In this document: positions 36,737 to 48,569 of the stretch, one piece after another
Position numbering within the stretch: position 1 is the stretch's first letter
Layout of the letters: each line of letters opens with the position of its first letter
DNA from: Syncephalastrum monosporum B8922
Taxonomy: Eukaryota > Mucoromycota > Mucoromycetes > Mucorales > Syncephalastraceae
Direction: 5' to 3'
DNA: 64,000 nt
Assembly: GCA_000697355.1 (NCBI GenBank)
Contig: JNEN01000637.1
Span: 1-64,000, forward strand
Position numbers and translations under genes: made by a program
The notes under the pieces: model-generated
What the model was told of the DNA's origin: nothing
Database searches by the model: none
What the model saw: the letters and a program-made list of their open reading frames with translations, nothing else

Positions 36737-39700
36737 TTAGAGATCAAAGAGCGACTTGATTTCTTCTATGGTCAGCTTAGTGTTCTTGAGCGTACCATCG
36801 CCGAGCGCGCCACGGGCCATCATGGCCTTTTGGTTCTGTAGAGCAACAATCTTCTGCTCCATTGTGTCGGCAATCATAAGGCGCACGACCTGGACCGGAA
36901 GGCGCTGGCCTATACGATGGACCCGATCGATCGCTTGGTCTAACAAACAAGATATTTAGCATATTTTGGGGAGGTTATGTCATCTTCCCTACCTTCTACT
37001 GCAGGATTCCACCATACATCCATGAGGATCACACGGTTCGCAGCCGTCAGGTTCAGCCTTGAGGATGTCGCATGAGTTCCATGTACGTGCAGACAGAGAG
37101 TTTGTGTGTGTTTTCATATTTACCCCAATGACCCGCACTTGAGCGAGATGAGCATCACCCGACATTCGGGGTCTCCACGGAGCCTCGCAAGGCTCTTTTC
37201 GCGTTGGTTGTTCGGCATGAACCCATCATCTACACGCAAAAAGGAAAGATACGCATTTTTCTGTTCAGAAACAAAATGACATCGGTCACACAAAACCTTA
37301 CATCGAACAAACTGAAAGCCGCACTTGCGGAGAGGGTCCTCAAGAAGGTCGAGCATCGACGTGAATTGCGAGAAAATGATGGTTTTTTCTCCGGGTGCTC
37401 GGGCGCGTGTTTCGGTCAAAATCTTTAGCACTTGCGAGACTTTTGTCGAGGTCACGAAGTGGCCTTCGGGCAGCGTCGCGTCGATCGCGCCTGTGTGTAA
37501 CTTTTGAGGCTCCGTGCTCTTCTGTAAAAGCTGGGTACAGGCATCACAAAAAGATTCATAAATCGTGCTTGCCCGTCGGATCGACCTAAATTGTAAAAAA
37601 TATAAAAAAAAATAGTGTCATTCGAACATTCTACTGAGGTGAAGGGGCATATTTCTTTGTGCCTTACCGCCCACACAGTTGGCACGTTTGCCGAGTGGAT
37701 GGCACCTGAGACGCACCGGACCAGCCCAGGCCTCGGGCCACATTGGCCATCATGTCTCGTGCCGCCGTCGCTTCATTGGGCTCACGTGGCGATGACGTCT
37801 CGCCATTGTCGGCAGAGTTAATGATACCGCCGCCGTCGTCTTTCACCAGGGCTTTTAGCACGAGCTGGGGATGGTTGCATGCCTGGCGAAGACGCAGAAT
37901 CATGCACAGCATATTGACATAACTGCTCTCTCTGTTCTTGCCACCCTGCACTAGCTTTTGAACGACAGCACGCGTCCTGCTTGAAATCATGTCGTACAGA
38001 AATCGTTCTTCAGATGTGAACGTCAAGAGAATATCTGTCTTGTAGCGAGGTGGCAGATTGAGTGACAGTTGTTTGGAAAGCTGGGGCGTGTCTGACTTGG
38101 TTGCATCGTCTGGTTTTGTGTCCTGTACGGGGGTATCCTGCGCATCGTGGAAGAGTTGCTTGGTACGACGCAGCATGACCGCCATCAGAACGGCCCGGAG
38201 ACGGTCCAGTGCGATCTGGGTCTCGCCGTCGTTTAAAGGTTTGGAGATGCTGCGCCGAAATGTCGGGTAGTCGCTGAGGGGCTGAACGCGCAAGAAGCGA
38301 ATCAGACTGTAGAGTTCATCGGCCGAGTTTTGCAGCGGCGTGCCGGTTACGCACCATCGCTTTTGGCTTCTCAATGTGTAAGCTGCTTTGGCGGAGCGTG
38401 TAGCCCTATTTTTAATCTGCTGTGCTTCGTCTATTGAAGAGTCAGATGGGTGCATTTAAAAAGAACCATTTCATATCACTCTTACCCAATACCACACGGT
38501 ACCAATCAATATGGAAAAGCGGGCCATAGCCCTCATCGATGCGGGAGCTCTCATCCTCGCTCAAACCGGGTGAGGTCATCCGGCTGCTGGGGCTACTCGC
38601 GCCACTTGCGCCACTTGCGCCACTTGCGCTCGAAGTCTGAGTCAAGTCCGGCTTAATGTCATATTTGCTGGCTCGTGGTACACCGCTTATAGCGGTCCCT
38701 TTCGGGAAATCGCTCGATAGTATGTGGTATGTTGTGATGACGACGTCATACGACTTCAGTTTCTCAATATCTACAGGAAGATGTGAGTTGACGGTTGTCT
38801 TGGATGGATTTAGATCAGCTACCTCGGGTACGTGTCTGGCCATGATGGACGAGCACCTTGAGCCGGCCATCTGCCGTCTTGTCGCTGAACTCTTGAGCCC
38901 ATTGCTGTATCAAAGCCAAGGGACAGACGATGAGCGTCCGCTGCGGTTCGCCTCCTGGTTTCTCTCGTGCCTGATTGAGTGTAGTCAGGACGAGACCGAT
39001 CGTCTGAATTGTCTTGCCAAGGCCCATCTATTGCTTTGGTTCAGTACCATACATCAGGGTATCTATCTTTCTGTTTATATGTCTTACATCCTAATTGAGA
39101 CGTGTTAGCACAGCCGAGACTTGTAGCAATTTATCCACTTACATCGGCCAGAATACCGCCATTGCTCGTCTTATTCTCTTCACGATCGGCCATCCACAAA
39201 ATGCCGGTCTCTTGATGGGGAAGCAAGTTGACATTCATGCCCTCGATCTCCAACCTGGAGTCGTCTTGCTCCTCGTCGCTGTCCTCGACCACGATGGCGG
39301 ACCGGTCTGTTTCACCGTTGGCGGTATCTTTCCGCTTCTTCTTCAGCAGCTTGACATCCTGCGGGATACTGTCGAGCAACAAGGTGATATCACGCCGGGC
39401 CTGTTCCGCATCCGGTGGTTCAGCCATGGGCAAACTTCCAGGGGACGCGACAAAACGCGCCCGGCCTCTCTGGGGGGATGAGCGATAGCCGCTCCCAAAA
39501 GAGGAGCCGGATGAGTCAATGGTAACATGGGGGTTATCATAGCGACAGGCAGGGTTGTACAAGGGCGGTGCCTGGAAGATTTGATGGTACATGCGGAAGA
39601 GCCTGCCGATACCCTCTTTGTGGACGGGCAGACAGTACATGATGAGAAGGAGAGGCGTGCGAGACGGTGTGGCTTTGCCGCGTGGGATGAGGGCGTCCCA

Positions 39701-40756
39701 CCAGGCCATGCCGCGGTCTGCGACGGGGCCCAGCGCACGTGTGGCTTCGTACATGACCCAACCGTACTAAGAAAGAGAGAGAGAGTTTGTGTTGGATAAC
39801 AGATCAGACAATGTGGAAGACTTACAAATTTGGGCGGTTTGGTACGCGAAAAAATGGAGAAGGCTATGGTCTGTATGAGAACGGGTGTATGCCTAGAGTT
39901 GAGCACAGTACTCTGCACTTACAGTAATTGCCATCTTTCTGTCTCCCGTCCGCCTTGACGGTGACAGGTTCGTACTGCTCGTCTCGGACCAGGTTCAATG
40001 GCCTGACGGAAACGATTTCAGAGGTGATCATGCCGAGACAGACGTTCTTTGTTGATCGGTATTCGTCTATCATGATATCATCATCGTTCTCATTTCCAAA
40101 CGATTGCATGCCTTGAGGCGAGGTCAGGGTAGGTTCGACAAGGTGGTGCTGTTGGTGCTGCTGATGCTGGTATCGCAGATAGTCGAGTTGGTTTGCGTAC
40201 GCGGGCTGGACGGACAAGGGCGTGATAAATGGAGGCGGGTGCTGCAGACGCATAGACGACGACGACGACGATTGAGAGTGGTGTCGACGGGAGGACGAGG
40301 ATGAAGTGTTGCGTTGATATGAATTTAAATTCTGCTGCCTTTGGGTTAAACACCTGTCAGGGGAGAAAAACAGACTCTTTTTTTTTTACTCATTCTTGCC
40401 CATACCTGGTGCTCTGAATCTTCAGGGATTGAAGCCGGGGTGGATCGTGGCGAGCGATCCCTGTTGAATTCCTGGCTGACCCGGCGTCGCTTGGGAGAAT
40501 CAGGTGTTTTGGAAGGGGAGTCTAAGTCGACCGGACTGGCCTCGTCTTCGCTGCTCATATCGCCACTGTCCGAGAGCACAATGAGATTCAGGTTGGGCAT
40601 AGGCGTCGACGACGAGGTCATGGCGGTGGGAATGCAATCCACGTTGGAGTACATTGCTTGGGAAGGATAGGTCCGCTTGGACGACGAGGAGGACGAAGCA
40701 GAGGAAGGAGGGGAGTTCAAAGATGTGAAGCGTCGTTGCTGGTTCGGTTGAGTCAT
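36737..40756 (-). CDS. ULS1: SNF2-family DNA translocase, ULS1/Rrp1-2 type
   Basis: ATP-dependent DNA translocase related to yeast Uls1 and fission-yeast Rrp1/Rrp2, acting on chromatin and sumoylated proteins. Exons: 40756-40406, 40334-39923, 39863-39826, 39766-39143, 39090-39088, 39027-38823, 38770-38486, 38430-37668, 37585-37302, 37229-37124, 37057-36993, 36939-36737; 1112 residues. The Ser-rich N-terminal third has acidic SIM-like stretches (LIVLSDSGD, IVVEDSDEEQDD). Motor motifs: ILAD-D-MGLGKTIQ (residues 472-482, second Asp from a 3-nt exon), DEAQQIKN (about 640; DEAQ is usual in this subfamily), TGTPLQN, IIFSQFTSMLDLLE, LKCGSLGLNLTAA and DRVHRIGQ. Between the motor halves only C889-x2-C-x14-C-x2-C910 remains where Uls1 has a RING finger. 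Confidence 0.9.
39088..39090 (-). other. Candidate 3-nt microexon (GAT, Asp) in the SNF2 gene
   Basis: Flanked by an upstream 52-nt intron (donor GTAAGT, branch GCTAAC, acceptor TTAG; 39091-39142) and a downstream 60-nt intron (donor GTAAGA, branch CTGAAC, acceptor ATAG; 39028-39087). Its inclusion turns ILADMGLGKT into the family consensus ILADDMGLGKT. Confidence 0.75.
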
Positions 40757-41604
40757 TCTACTGCATAACGTCGCACACACACACACACACCAATGTCAAG
40801 GGATATATTACTCGCCTGTCTGTCGAGATAAAGAATTCAGCTTGCCTCCTGCTCCCTGTCTACTTCTTTTTTTCCCTTACAAATGCGCGCGCGTGTTTCC
40901 TAAGCCGGAAAGAAAGCCAAAGAAAAGCTATCAAAAGAAAGAAGCCACGGGTTCAGTCGTGGTTCGCGGGCAACACACAGAAAAAATAAAAAAGAGAGAG
41001 ACAGCGAAGCTCAAAACACATCACATGGTCTATGGTTTTTCCGTCACATGACCTAGTCATGTGGTGTATCTTTTGCAGCTTCAAAAGTAAAAGACTGAAA
41101 GCGAAGCCCCGACGTGCGGATGAGATAAAGCGAGCAAAAGCACCGCGTACAAGAACAGCAAACAAAAGTACGAAGGGGAAACACGAAGGAAGAAAAGAAA
41201 GGAAGAAAGAAGAGGCGAATTAGGTCGATATAGATAAGAACTGGGAGCATGGCAGCAGCATCAATAGCGAGTGGCCCCAAATCATACATTTTATGATGTC
41301 GTGTCACACATAAGGAGTCAAGGAAAGACGAAAAAAAAAAGAGATTCCTTATTTGATCTGTATCCCATCTCATTTTCATATCCAAGGAACGGCCCCATAT
41401 AGGAGAAGACAGGGCCGGGCGAGTGAAAATTGACACATTTTCGCTTTACGCACGCCATACGCAATCCAGGGAACGACCGCACCAGTAAAATCAGTAAAAG
41501 ATAATGTCGGCATCTCAATTTCAGAGACTTTCCGCTTTCCACCCTCGTCGTGCCAGGCCAAAAAATGAAACGCTGTGTGTTTTCTCTTTTCTAACACGTC
41601 CGTC
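40757..41604. other. Divergent intergenic region between the SNF2 gene and SQOR
   Basis: About 850 bases holding both promoters. A short CA repeat is at about 40773-40791 and purine-rich stretches follow. No gene seen. Confidence 0.55.
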
Positions 41605-43226
41605 ATGCTCTCCACTGCTTCCCGTTTGCGATTCTCAGCGATCGCCAAGCGCTCGTTTGCCACTGCCTCGTCCGAAGCGAAGGCTGCTGTCGCCGATAAA
41701 AAGTACAAGGTCGTCGTCGTCGGTGCTGGTCCGGGTGGTCTGTCCGGTATGTCTTATAAGAACGAAACGAGGAGGAGACGAGCACGCGTCCATCGGGTCA
41801 TGTGCTCATGCCTATTCTAAACTAATCTAATCTCAATCTATGCACCTTTTCATGGCTCCCTCCAGTCTCGTCTACCTTGTCGCGCATGCTCGGCAAGGAC
41901 CAAGTGGCCGTAATCGACCCGGCTTCGACCCATTATGTAAGCAGTCAGTCAGTCAGTCAGTCAGACAGACAGACAGACAGACAAGCGAGTCCATTACATA
42001 CGTATCCTATACTCATTGCCATGACTACTCTTAGTACCAACCTCTGTGGACCTATGTCGGTGGTGGTCTCAAGAGCTTCGACGAGTCCAAGCGCCCCATG
42101 GAGGATTTGATTCCAGCCAACGCGGATTGGATCCAGCAGCGCGTGACCAAGCTCGACCCTGACAACAACCAGGTCTCGCTCAACAATGGCAAGACCATCG
42201 GCTACGACTACCTCGTCGTTGCTGCCGGTATCCAAATCAACTGGGACCAGATCAAGGGTCTCCCCGAGGCTCTGGGTAAGGACGGCGTCACCTCCAACTA
42301 CTCGCCCGACAGCGTTCAGAAGACGTGGAAGTTCATCCAGGAGTTCAAGGGCGGCAATGCCCTCTTCACCTTCCCCAACACGCCTCTCAAGGTACCTTCT
42401 ATTCTCTAAACCCATTGTCTTCTGACAGCTCATTTTCTTCCTTTGTTTCATTCCTATCATTTAGTGTCCCGGTGCACCCACCAAGATTGTCTTCTTGGCC
42501 GAAGAGGCCTTCCGCGCCAACGGTGTCCGCGATAAGACCAACGTGATCTACAACACGAGCTTGGGCAAGATCTTTGGTGTGGACCACTATGGCCGCGTCC
42601 TACAGAGCCTTGCCGATGAGCGCGGCATCCAGGTCAACTTCCAGACAGAGCTGACCGAGATCAATGCGGCCGACCGCAAGGCCACCTTCCGCAACAATGC
42701 CAACAAGGAAGTCAAGACCTACGACTATGACTTCTTGCACGTTGCGCCCCCACAGGGCCCGCCTACCTTTATCAAGGAGTCCAAGCTCGCCGATGCCGCC
42801 GGCTTCGTCGACGTCAACAAGCAGACCTTGCGCCACAACAAGTACAAGAACGTCTACGCGCTCGGTGACTGCTCGTCCCTGCCCACCTCCAAGACCGCGG
42901 CTGCCATCACGGGCGAGTCCGGCGTGCTCAAGCACAACCTCATTGCCGACCTCGAGGGCAAGTCGGTCGAGCAAGCGGAATACGACGGCTACACCTCCTG
43001 CCCGCTCATCGTCGGTCGTGAGCAGCTCATCCTTGCTGAGTTCTCCGGGTACACCGGCCAGCCTCTCGAGACGTTCCCTGTCGACCAGCGCACCATCAGC
43101 TCCGCCGCTCAGACCTTGAACAAGGAGGTCATCCCCGCGCTCTACTGGAACGGTCTTCTCCAGGGTATCTGGACCGGCCCCTCCAAGATCCGTGGTGCTC
43201 TCTCCCCCTTCCGCTCCACTAACTAG
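41605..43226 (+). CDS. SQOR: Sulfide:quinone oxidoreductase, mitochondrial
   Basis: FAD enzyme of the inner mitochondrial membrane that oxidises sulfide and passes electrons to ubiquinone. Exons: 41605-41746, 41866-41936, 42035-42391, 42465-43226; 443 residues. An Arg/Ser/Ala-rich presequence (MLSTASRLRFSAIAKRS) points to mitochondria. The FAD motif VVVGAGPGGLS is at 37-47. HYYQPLWTYVGGG follows the second intron. The two redox cysteines of the type II (human SQOR, fission yeast hmt2) class are present: C191 in LKCPGAPTKI, reached by splicing at 42465, and C369 in YTSCPLIVG. YALGDCSSLPTSKTAAAI is the second FAD contact. The gene gives sulfide detoxification and lithotrophic energy gain. A tetranucleotide repeat lies in intron 2. 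Confidence 0.97.
41942..41983. repeat. Compound tetranucleotide repeat in SQOR intron 2
   Basis: About five AGTC units followed by about five AGAC units, directly after the intron donor. Confidence 0.9.
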
Positions 43227-44241
43227 AGTTTTTTTTTCTTTTTCGAAATTGTTCTCAAAACAAAGCAGCGCATGTCTGCCAGATATCATGTTTACTCCCA
43301 TCCCAGGGAGCCGAACAACTTCCTAATCAGGCACCTTCTCCTTTTACTTTGATTAAAAAAATGCCCTCAACATACTGGAAACCTTAGAGCATTTGGTTGT
43401 ATTCGTGCGTGCAATGTTACTGCTGCTGCTGCTGCTGTCGTTAATTTTCATACGCGATATGGCGAATGTTTCCTTGACGTCGAGATCGCGCTGCCACACT
43501 GTTTCACACCGTCGGTAAGCGAAAAACACTGACTGGCGCATATTGAAACCTCCAGTCGTACATTCTACATGTCCTGAGATGTTGTACGCGTCGTTGGGAA
43601 CGATCACAAGTAGACCCCAGCGTTCATCTTTTTGCTTCTTGCCACTGGGACGTAATAAATAAGATTTTTGCACACTGCCTAGTCATAGGAAAAGTGGCAT
43701 TTTCGAGGGCTACAGATGCTAGAATTTCCCCGTATAAATGGCTGTGAGGTTTTCGTGACGGATCAATAACATTGGACGACCTTGCTAGAAAATAATAATG
43801 TATATCTGAAAGCGGTAGGCAGGGAGGTAGTGGCTCCATTGCAGCTCTAATCAAGAATAAATATGTGTACATTCAAAGCCATTCCAGATTGTAGTGCTCT
43901 AAGCGCTTCTCAGTTACCTATCTGGTGGACGACATATTTGTGACCGCCAAACTGGCTCAGCTTGCTCAATCTTTTGCTATCAACCCCTTCGAGGGCAGTG
44001 GCAGCAACATTAAAAAAAATCGAACCCCATCAGCATAGCAAAAATGCAAGCGCTCTTTGATCAAAGAAGTGCCTAATTGGGAAATTGTTCAATCCTCTTG
44101 GTTTGAGGTCCGTGCGCACTCTAAGCCTCATAATCCTGCAATGAATAGGAATGCTCGTCACGCTTTTGACAAATTAAGCATACAGGCACACACACGCATT
44201 TGCGTTCTCGCTTGAACTTTTTTATACAGTCAACGATTGTC
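43227..44241. other. Intergenic region between SQOR and UTP22
   Basis: About 1 kb with a short CTG triplet run near 43420-43438 and no recognisable gene. It includes the UTP22 promoter. Confidence 0.5.
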
Positions 44242-47200
44242 ATGGCCGGTGCGACCAAGCGAAAGGCAACCCACGCGACGGCCCCCGCTAAAAAGGTAGT
44301 GTGCCCACTCTATGCCCTTTTCCCCCTTGTACTGACCTTTGTTTTAGGTGGCTCGTTCGGCAACAAAACCCGCCAAAGCGCAACCTGTCAAACCAACAGA
44401 CGACGACGAAGAATGGGGCGGCATCGGTGACGACGCTGAGGATCTGATGGAGGCAGCACAGACGGGAAAATATGATTTTGGTGGTGATGACGACGACGAC
44501 GATGAAGAGGGCGATTGGGAATCGCAGAGCGATGAGGACATGGAAAGCGATCCGGAGCAGGTGAAGAAGCTCAGTGCTTCCAACGTCACTGACGCTGCGG
44601 GTGGCGAGCTCGAGGGTCTCAAGGAGACCTACGATCTGTTCAAGTCCAACATTTTCAAGCTGCAGGTAGATTGTTGTCTCACTTTCCATCTTGATGTCGA
44701 GACTGACCGCATGCGTTAGATTGATGAGCTGCTCCAAGAAGTGAGCGTTCCTTATGATAAGCACAAGTCGCTCAAAAGGGCACTGGAGCACCTGAAACAG
44801 ACGATGGAAGGTATCCCGCAAGGTCAAGACATGCTGTTGACCGAGTTTATGGAGGCCATGGCGAAAAAGGACGTGGCGGTCCCCTTGACGCAGACCGCAC
44901 CGCCGAGCGATGCCAAATACAAGTTCTGCTTCGAGAAGCCTGCGTCGGTGAGCGTCGTGGGCAGCTATGCGCTCAAAGCCGTAGCCAAGACCAAGGCCGG
45001 CTTTAACGTGGATCTGTCTGTTGAGATGCCCAATACGGTGTTCCAAGAAAAGGACACGGTTAACCACCGCTATTTCTACAAACGCGCCTGCTACCTTGCT
45101 GTACTCGCCCAGGCCATCCGCGACACGAAGAAGGGCTTTGAGCTGGAATACTCGCTCCTCGACGGCGACGCGCACCGGCCCATTCTGCTTGTCAAACCCC
45201 CGAAAGGTAAGAAAAGAGAGAGAGAGAGGGATATAAAGCGCTTGCAGTGCGGCGGAAGAGAGATATTGATTACTCTTTGGTGGCATAGACCGCTCGCCCT
45301 TGGACTTTCACAAATCCAAATGCGTCATTCGCATTTTACCATGCATCGCCTCTGACACATTCCCCTACTACCGACTCGCGCCCGGACGCAACAATGTTCG
45401 CACAGCCAACGACGACGAAACGACCGAGCGACCGACGCCCCAGTACAACGCCTCGCTTTTGCAGGACACCACATTTTCATTCAGCCTCGCCTTCCTCTAC
45501 CAGCACAGCAAACATTGCGCCGCTTTTACGGACGCCGTTTTGCTCAGCAAGGTCTGGCTCTACCAGCGCAGACTCGCTCAGACCACTGGTTTTACGCCTT
45601 TCCTGTTCTCTGTCATCATGGGCTACTTGCTCCAGGGCGGTATGCCCGCTGGTGGTAAGAAGCTCTCGGCCGGCCACAGCTCGTACCAGCTTATCCGCGG
45701 TACGTTCGACTACCTCGCAACCCACGATATCACACAGAACCCCATCTTTATCGGTCAGTCCGACCACGCCGAGTTTACCGAAAAGCATTTTGTCGATCAC
45801 TATGAGGTCGTCATCGTCGACCCGACGGGTACGGTCAACCTGGCGTCCCAGCTGACCTTGTCCGGATGGAAGCAGGTCCAGTATGAAGCCAAGCGGGCGA
45901 TGGACATGCTGAACGACCCAGCCGACCAGTTTGACTGCATGTTCTTGAAGAATGTGGGTGACAATAAGCTCAAATATGACCACTTGCTGAGGTAAGGCCC
46001 GCTAGGAAGAAACCTTTCTATTTTTATTGCTTTACTCACCTCTGCGCTTAGTGTGCGCGTGCCGGAGGAACCTCTCAAGACCTATGATGCTGCCAACGCG
46101 GCCGAATACCCCATTTACGCCGAATTCTTTGCGAAGCAACTTGGCGCGATCCTCACCCGCGGTTTGACGGACCGCGCCTACCTCGTCGCCGTTCAATACT
46201 CCAACGACCTTACTTGGCCGCTCGGCGGCACCGCCTCCATCCCAGAAACCACCCTTAACGTTGGCATCATCCTGAATGCAGAAACGTATGCGCGTCTGGT
46301 CGACCAAGGGCCTACTGCCCAAGAAAAAGAGGAGGCGGACGCGTTCCGCGCCTTTTGGGGCGACAAGGCCGAGCTGCGTCGTTTCAAGGACGGCAGTATT
46401 CTCGAGAGTGTGGTGTGGGAGACGCGCGGCTACGAGCAGCGCAGTCTGATTGTGCAGCAGATCATCCAACATCTTGTGCAGCGTCATTTCAATGTCTCAC
46501 GCAAAAAGATCCACTATTGGGCCGGCCAGCTGTATCCCTACACGCATCTCGCCGACACGGTACCCGACCACTTTTACAACCGCGAGCTCGAGGTCACCGG
46601 TTTCCAGCCCGTGATGGGCGTCTATCAAGAGTTCGCCAAGCGGCTGCGGTCGGTCGACGACGCTCTGCCCATCCTGATTTCCAATCTGTATCCGGTGTCG
46701 CCTGCGCTGCGCTACACGTCCGTGCACCTGCCCCATCCCATTGACTTCAACAAGGCTGCGCGCTACCCGACCTCGCTCCGCTATGTGGAAGCACTGGATG
46801 TTCTTGTCCAGCTCGAAAACTCGGCACGCTGGCCTGATGACCCGGCCGAGCTGCACAAGGTGAAATATGCGTTTTACTGCAAGATGGCGGAGCAACTCCA
46901 GAATGCGGGTGCATCCCACACACATGTCGTCGTAGAGGACGCATTGGAGACCAACCCCCTGGCGGATCGGGGCTACCTCGACGTCTATTTCCAGGGCTAC
47001 ATCTTCCGGTGTCACATCTACCTCGCACAAGAAGCTGACCTTCTTAAGAACCTGTCAACGCGCCAAAAGGAGACGGACGAAAAGAAGAAAACCCTCGCAC
47101 AGCTCGCGCTGGATCGTCACCTGCATCAGTTCCGCTACCGTCGTACACACGCCTACGCCATCCAGGCCGCCTGTGCAAAGTACCCTGCGCTTTCGTCTAC

Positions 47201-48141
47201 CATCCGACTCGCCAAGCGATGGCTCGGCGCGCACTTACTGACACGTCATGTTTCGGAAGAGCTCTGTGAGCTGCTGTGCGCGCACATCTTCAAGGAACCC
47301 TACCCATGGTCGACCCCGACCAGCACGTTCGCCGGCTTCGTCCGCTTTTTGCATCTCCTCGCGACCTGGGACTGGCGCAAGACACCGCTCGTGGTGGATC
47401 TCCAGAGCGAGATCTCGACAAGCGACCGCGATGCGGCTTTCAAGCATTTCACAGACCTGCGCGGACGCAACCCACAAATGACACTTGGCGCGCTGTGTGT
47501 CGCGACCCCGGACGATCTCGAGGGTCTGCGGTGGACGCGGCACAAGCCATCCAAGCCCGTCGCCGGTCGATTGCAGATGCTCGCTCAGGCCGCCCTCGGC
47601 GTGCTCAGCGAAGCCATCACCCAGGGCTCAGAAAAAGCCCTCAAGGTAAAGCGCCACAGGTCATCCTTTGTGTCGTGTCCATCATGCTGATCGTCTTAAT
47701 ATCTTATAGCGCATCTTTGCCACACCTCTGGAGGACTATCACGCAGTGTTCAAATTCAAGCCGTCGCTTTGCACGCGGTACTATGAGAACCTGCGGCCAG
47801 AAGCCGACCCGATGATGGGCAAATCACAGTTGGATACCAAGGTCTATGCCAAGCTGGACCCCATTACCGAATTTGTGGACGAGCTCGAGCGCATCTATGG
47901 TGACACTGTCTTGTTTTTCCACGACACATACGGCGGCGACCGACTGGCGGTGGTGTGGAATCCCCTCGAGGCCGAGCCACGCAAGTTCAAGGTAGCGAAC
48001 AAGTTCAACAGCCGGCCGGTGGATATCAATGCCAAGGGCAAGCTGGAGGGCACATCCGACCTGTGCGTACCCAACTTTGATGCCATAGCGGCCGAGATTG
48101 CAAGGATCGGCGGCGATCTGATCGAACAACAGACCAACTAA
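44242..48141 (+). CDS. UTP22: U3 snoRNP / UTP-C component UTP22 (NOL6, Nrap)
   Basis: Nucleolar protein of the small-subunit processome (UTP-C subcomplex) needed for early pre-18S rRNA processing. Exons: 44242-44295, 44348-44665, 44720-45206, 45289-45991, 46052-47645, 47710-48141; 1195 residues, in the family's usual range. The N-terminus is Lys/Ala-rich then highly acidic (runs of Asp near 44480-44510). Family blocks: VSVVGSYALKAVAK, VDLSVEMPNTVFQEKD, NHRYFYKRACYLAVLA, LLSKVWLYQRRL, FKDGSILESVVWE, RLAKRWLGAHLL and, near the end, DTYGGDRLAVVWNP. The last block is a signature of Nrap proteins, built on nucleotidyltransferase/PAP-OAS1-like folds that are catalytically inactive. Start at 44242 chosen because the upstream Met at 44200 adds a hydrophobic stretch not expected in a nucleolar protein. 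Confidence 0.97.
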
Positions 48142-48569
48142 GCAGCATTTCAATAATATTAATAAAAGCATCCTCTTCCTGTTTCTTTTTTGCATTTCAC
48201 ACTATGCACCGTACTGATAATGGCGTAACTGATAGATCTACTTATGGTACTTTGGTACTTTGGTACTTTGGTACTTTGGTATTCGTAGGTCAATATAAAA
48301 ATTATCTTGCGATAGAATGCTGTGGCCCCTTACGCCGCGGCGTTGAGAGTTTAGGCCGAAGTGACTCCTCTGACGCAAAGCAACGAAGATAGATGCTGTC
48401 CTAAACAAGCTCTCTATATTGCCTATCTGTGTGCTGCATGTATGGCTTTTAAATTTTGGAGTGCAGAAACGAGCATAAAAAGGCGGGTCACCTGATCCCA
48501 CTTTTGTAGTCCAGAGGGCATTGCGCATGATGATCGAAACTCAGCGTCCTTTTTACTACTTTATCCGGG
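48142..48569. other. Intergenic region between UTP22 and ATG16
   Basis: About 430 bases with a short tandem repeat (next entry); contains the UTP22 3' UTR and the ATG16 promoter. Confidence 0.55.
48246..48281. repeat. 8-bp tandem repeat
   Basis: About 4.5 perfect copies of the unit ggtacttt between UTP22 and ATG16. Confidence 0.9.

Noticed and set aside
44288..45286. Long minus-strand open frame opposite UTP22
   Set aside because: Antisense shadow spanning UTP22 exons and introns; no recognisable protein.
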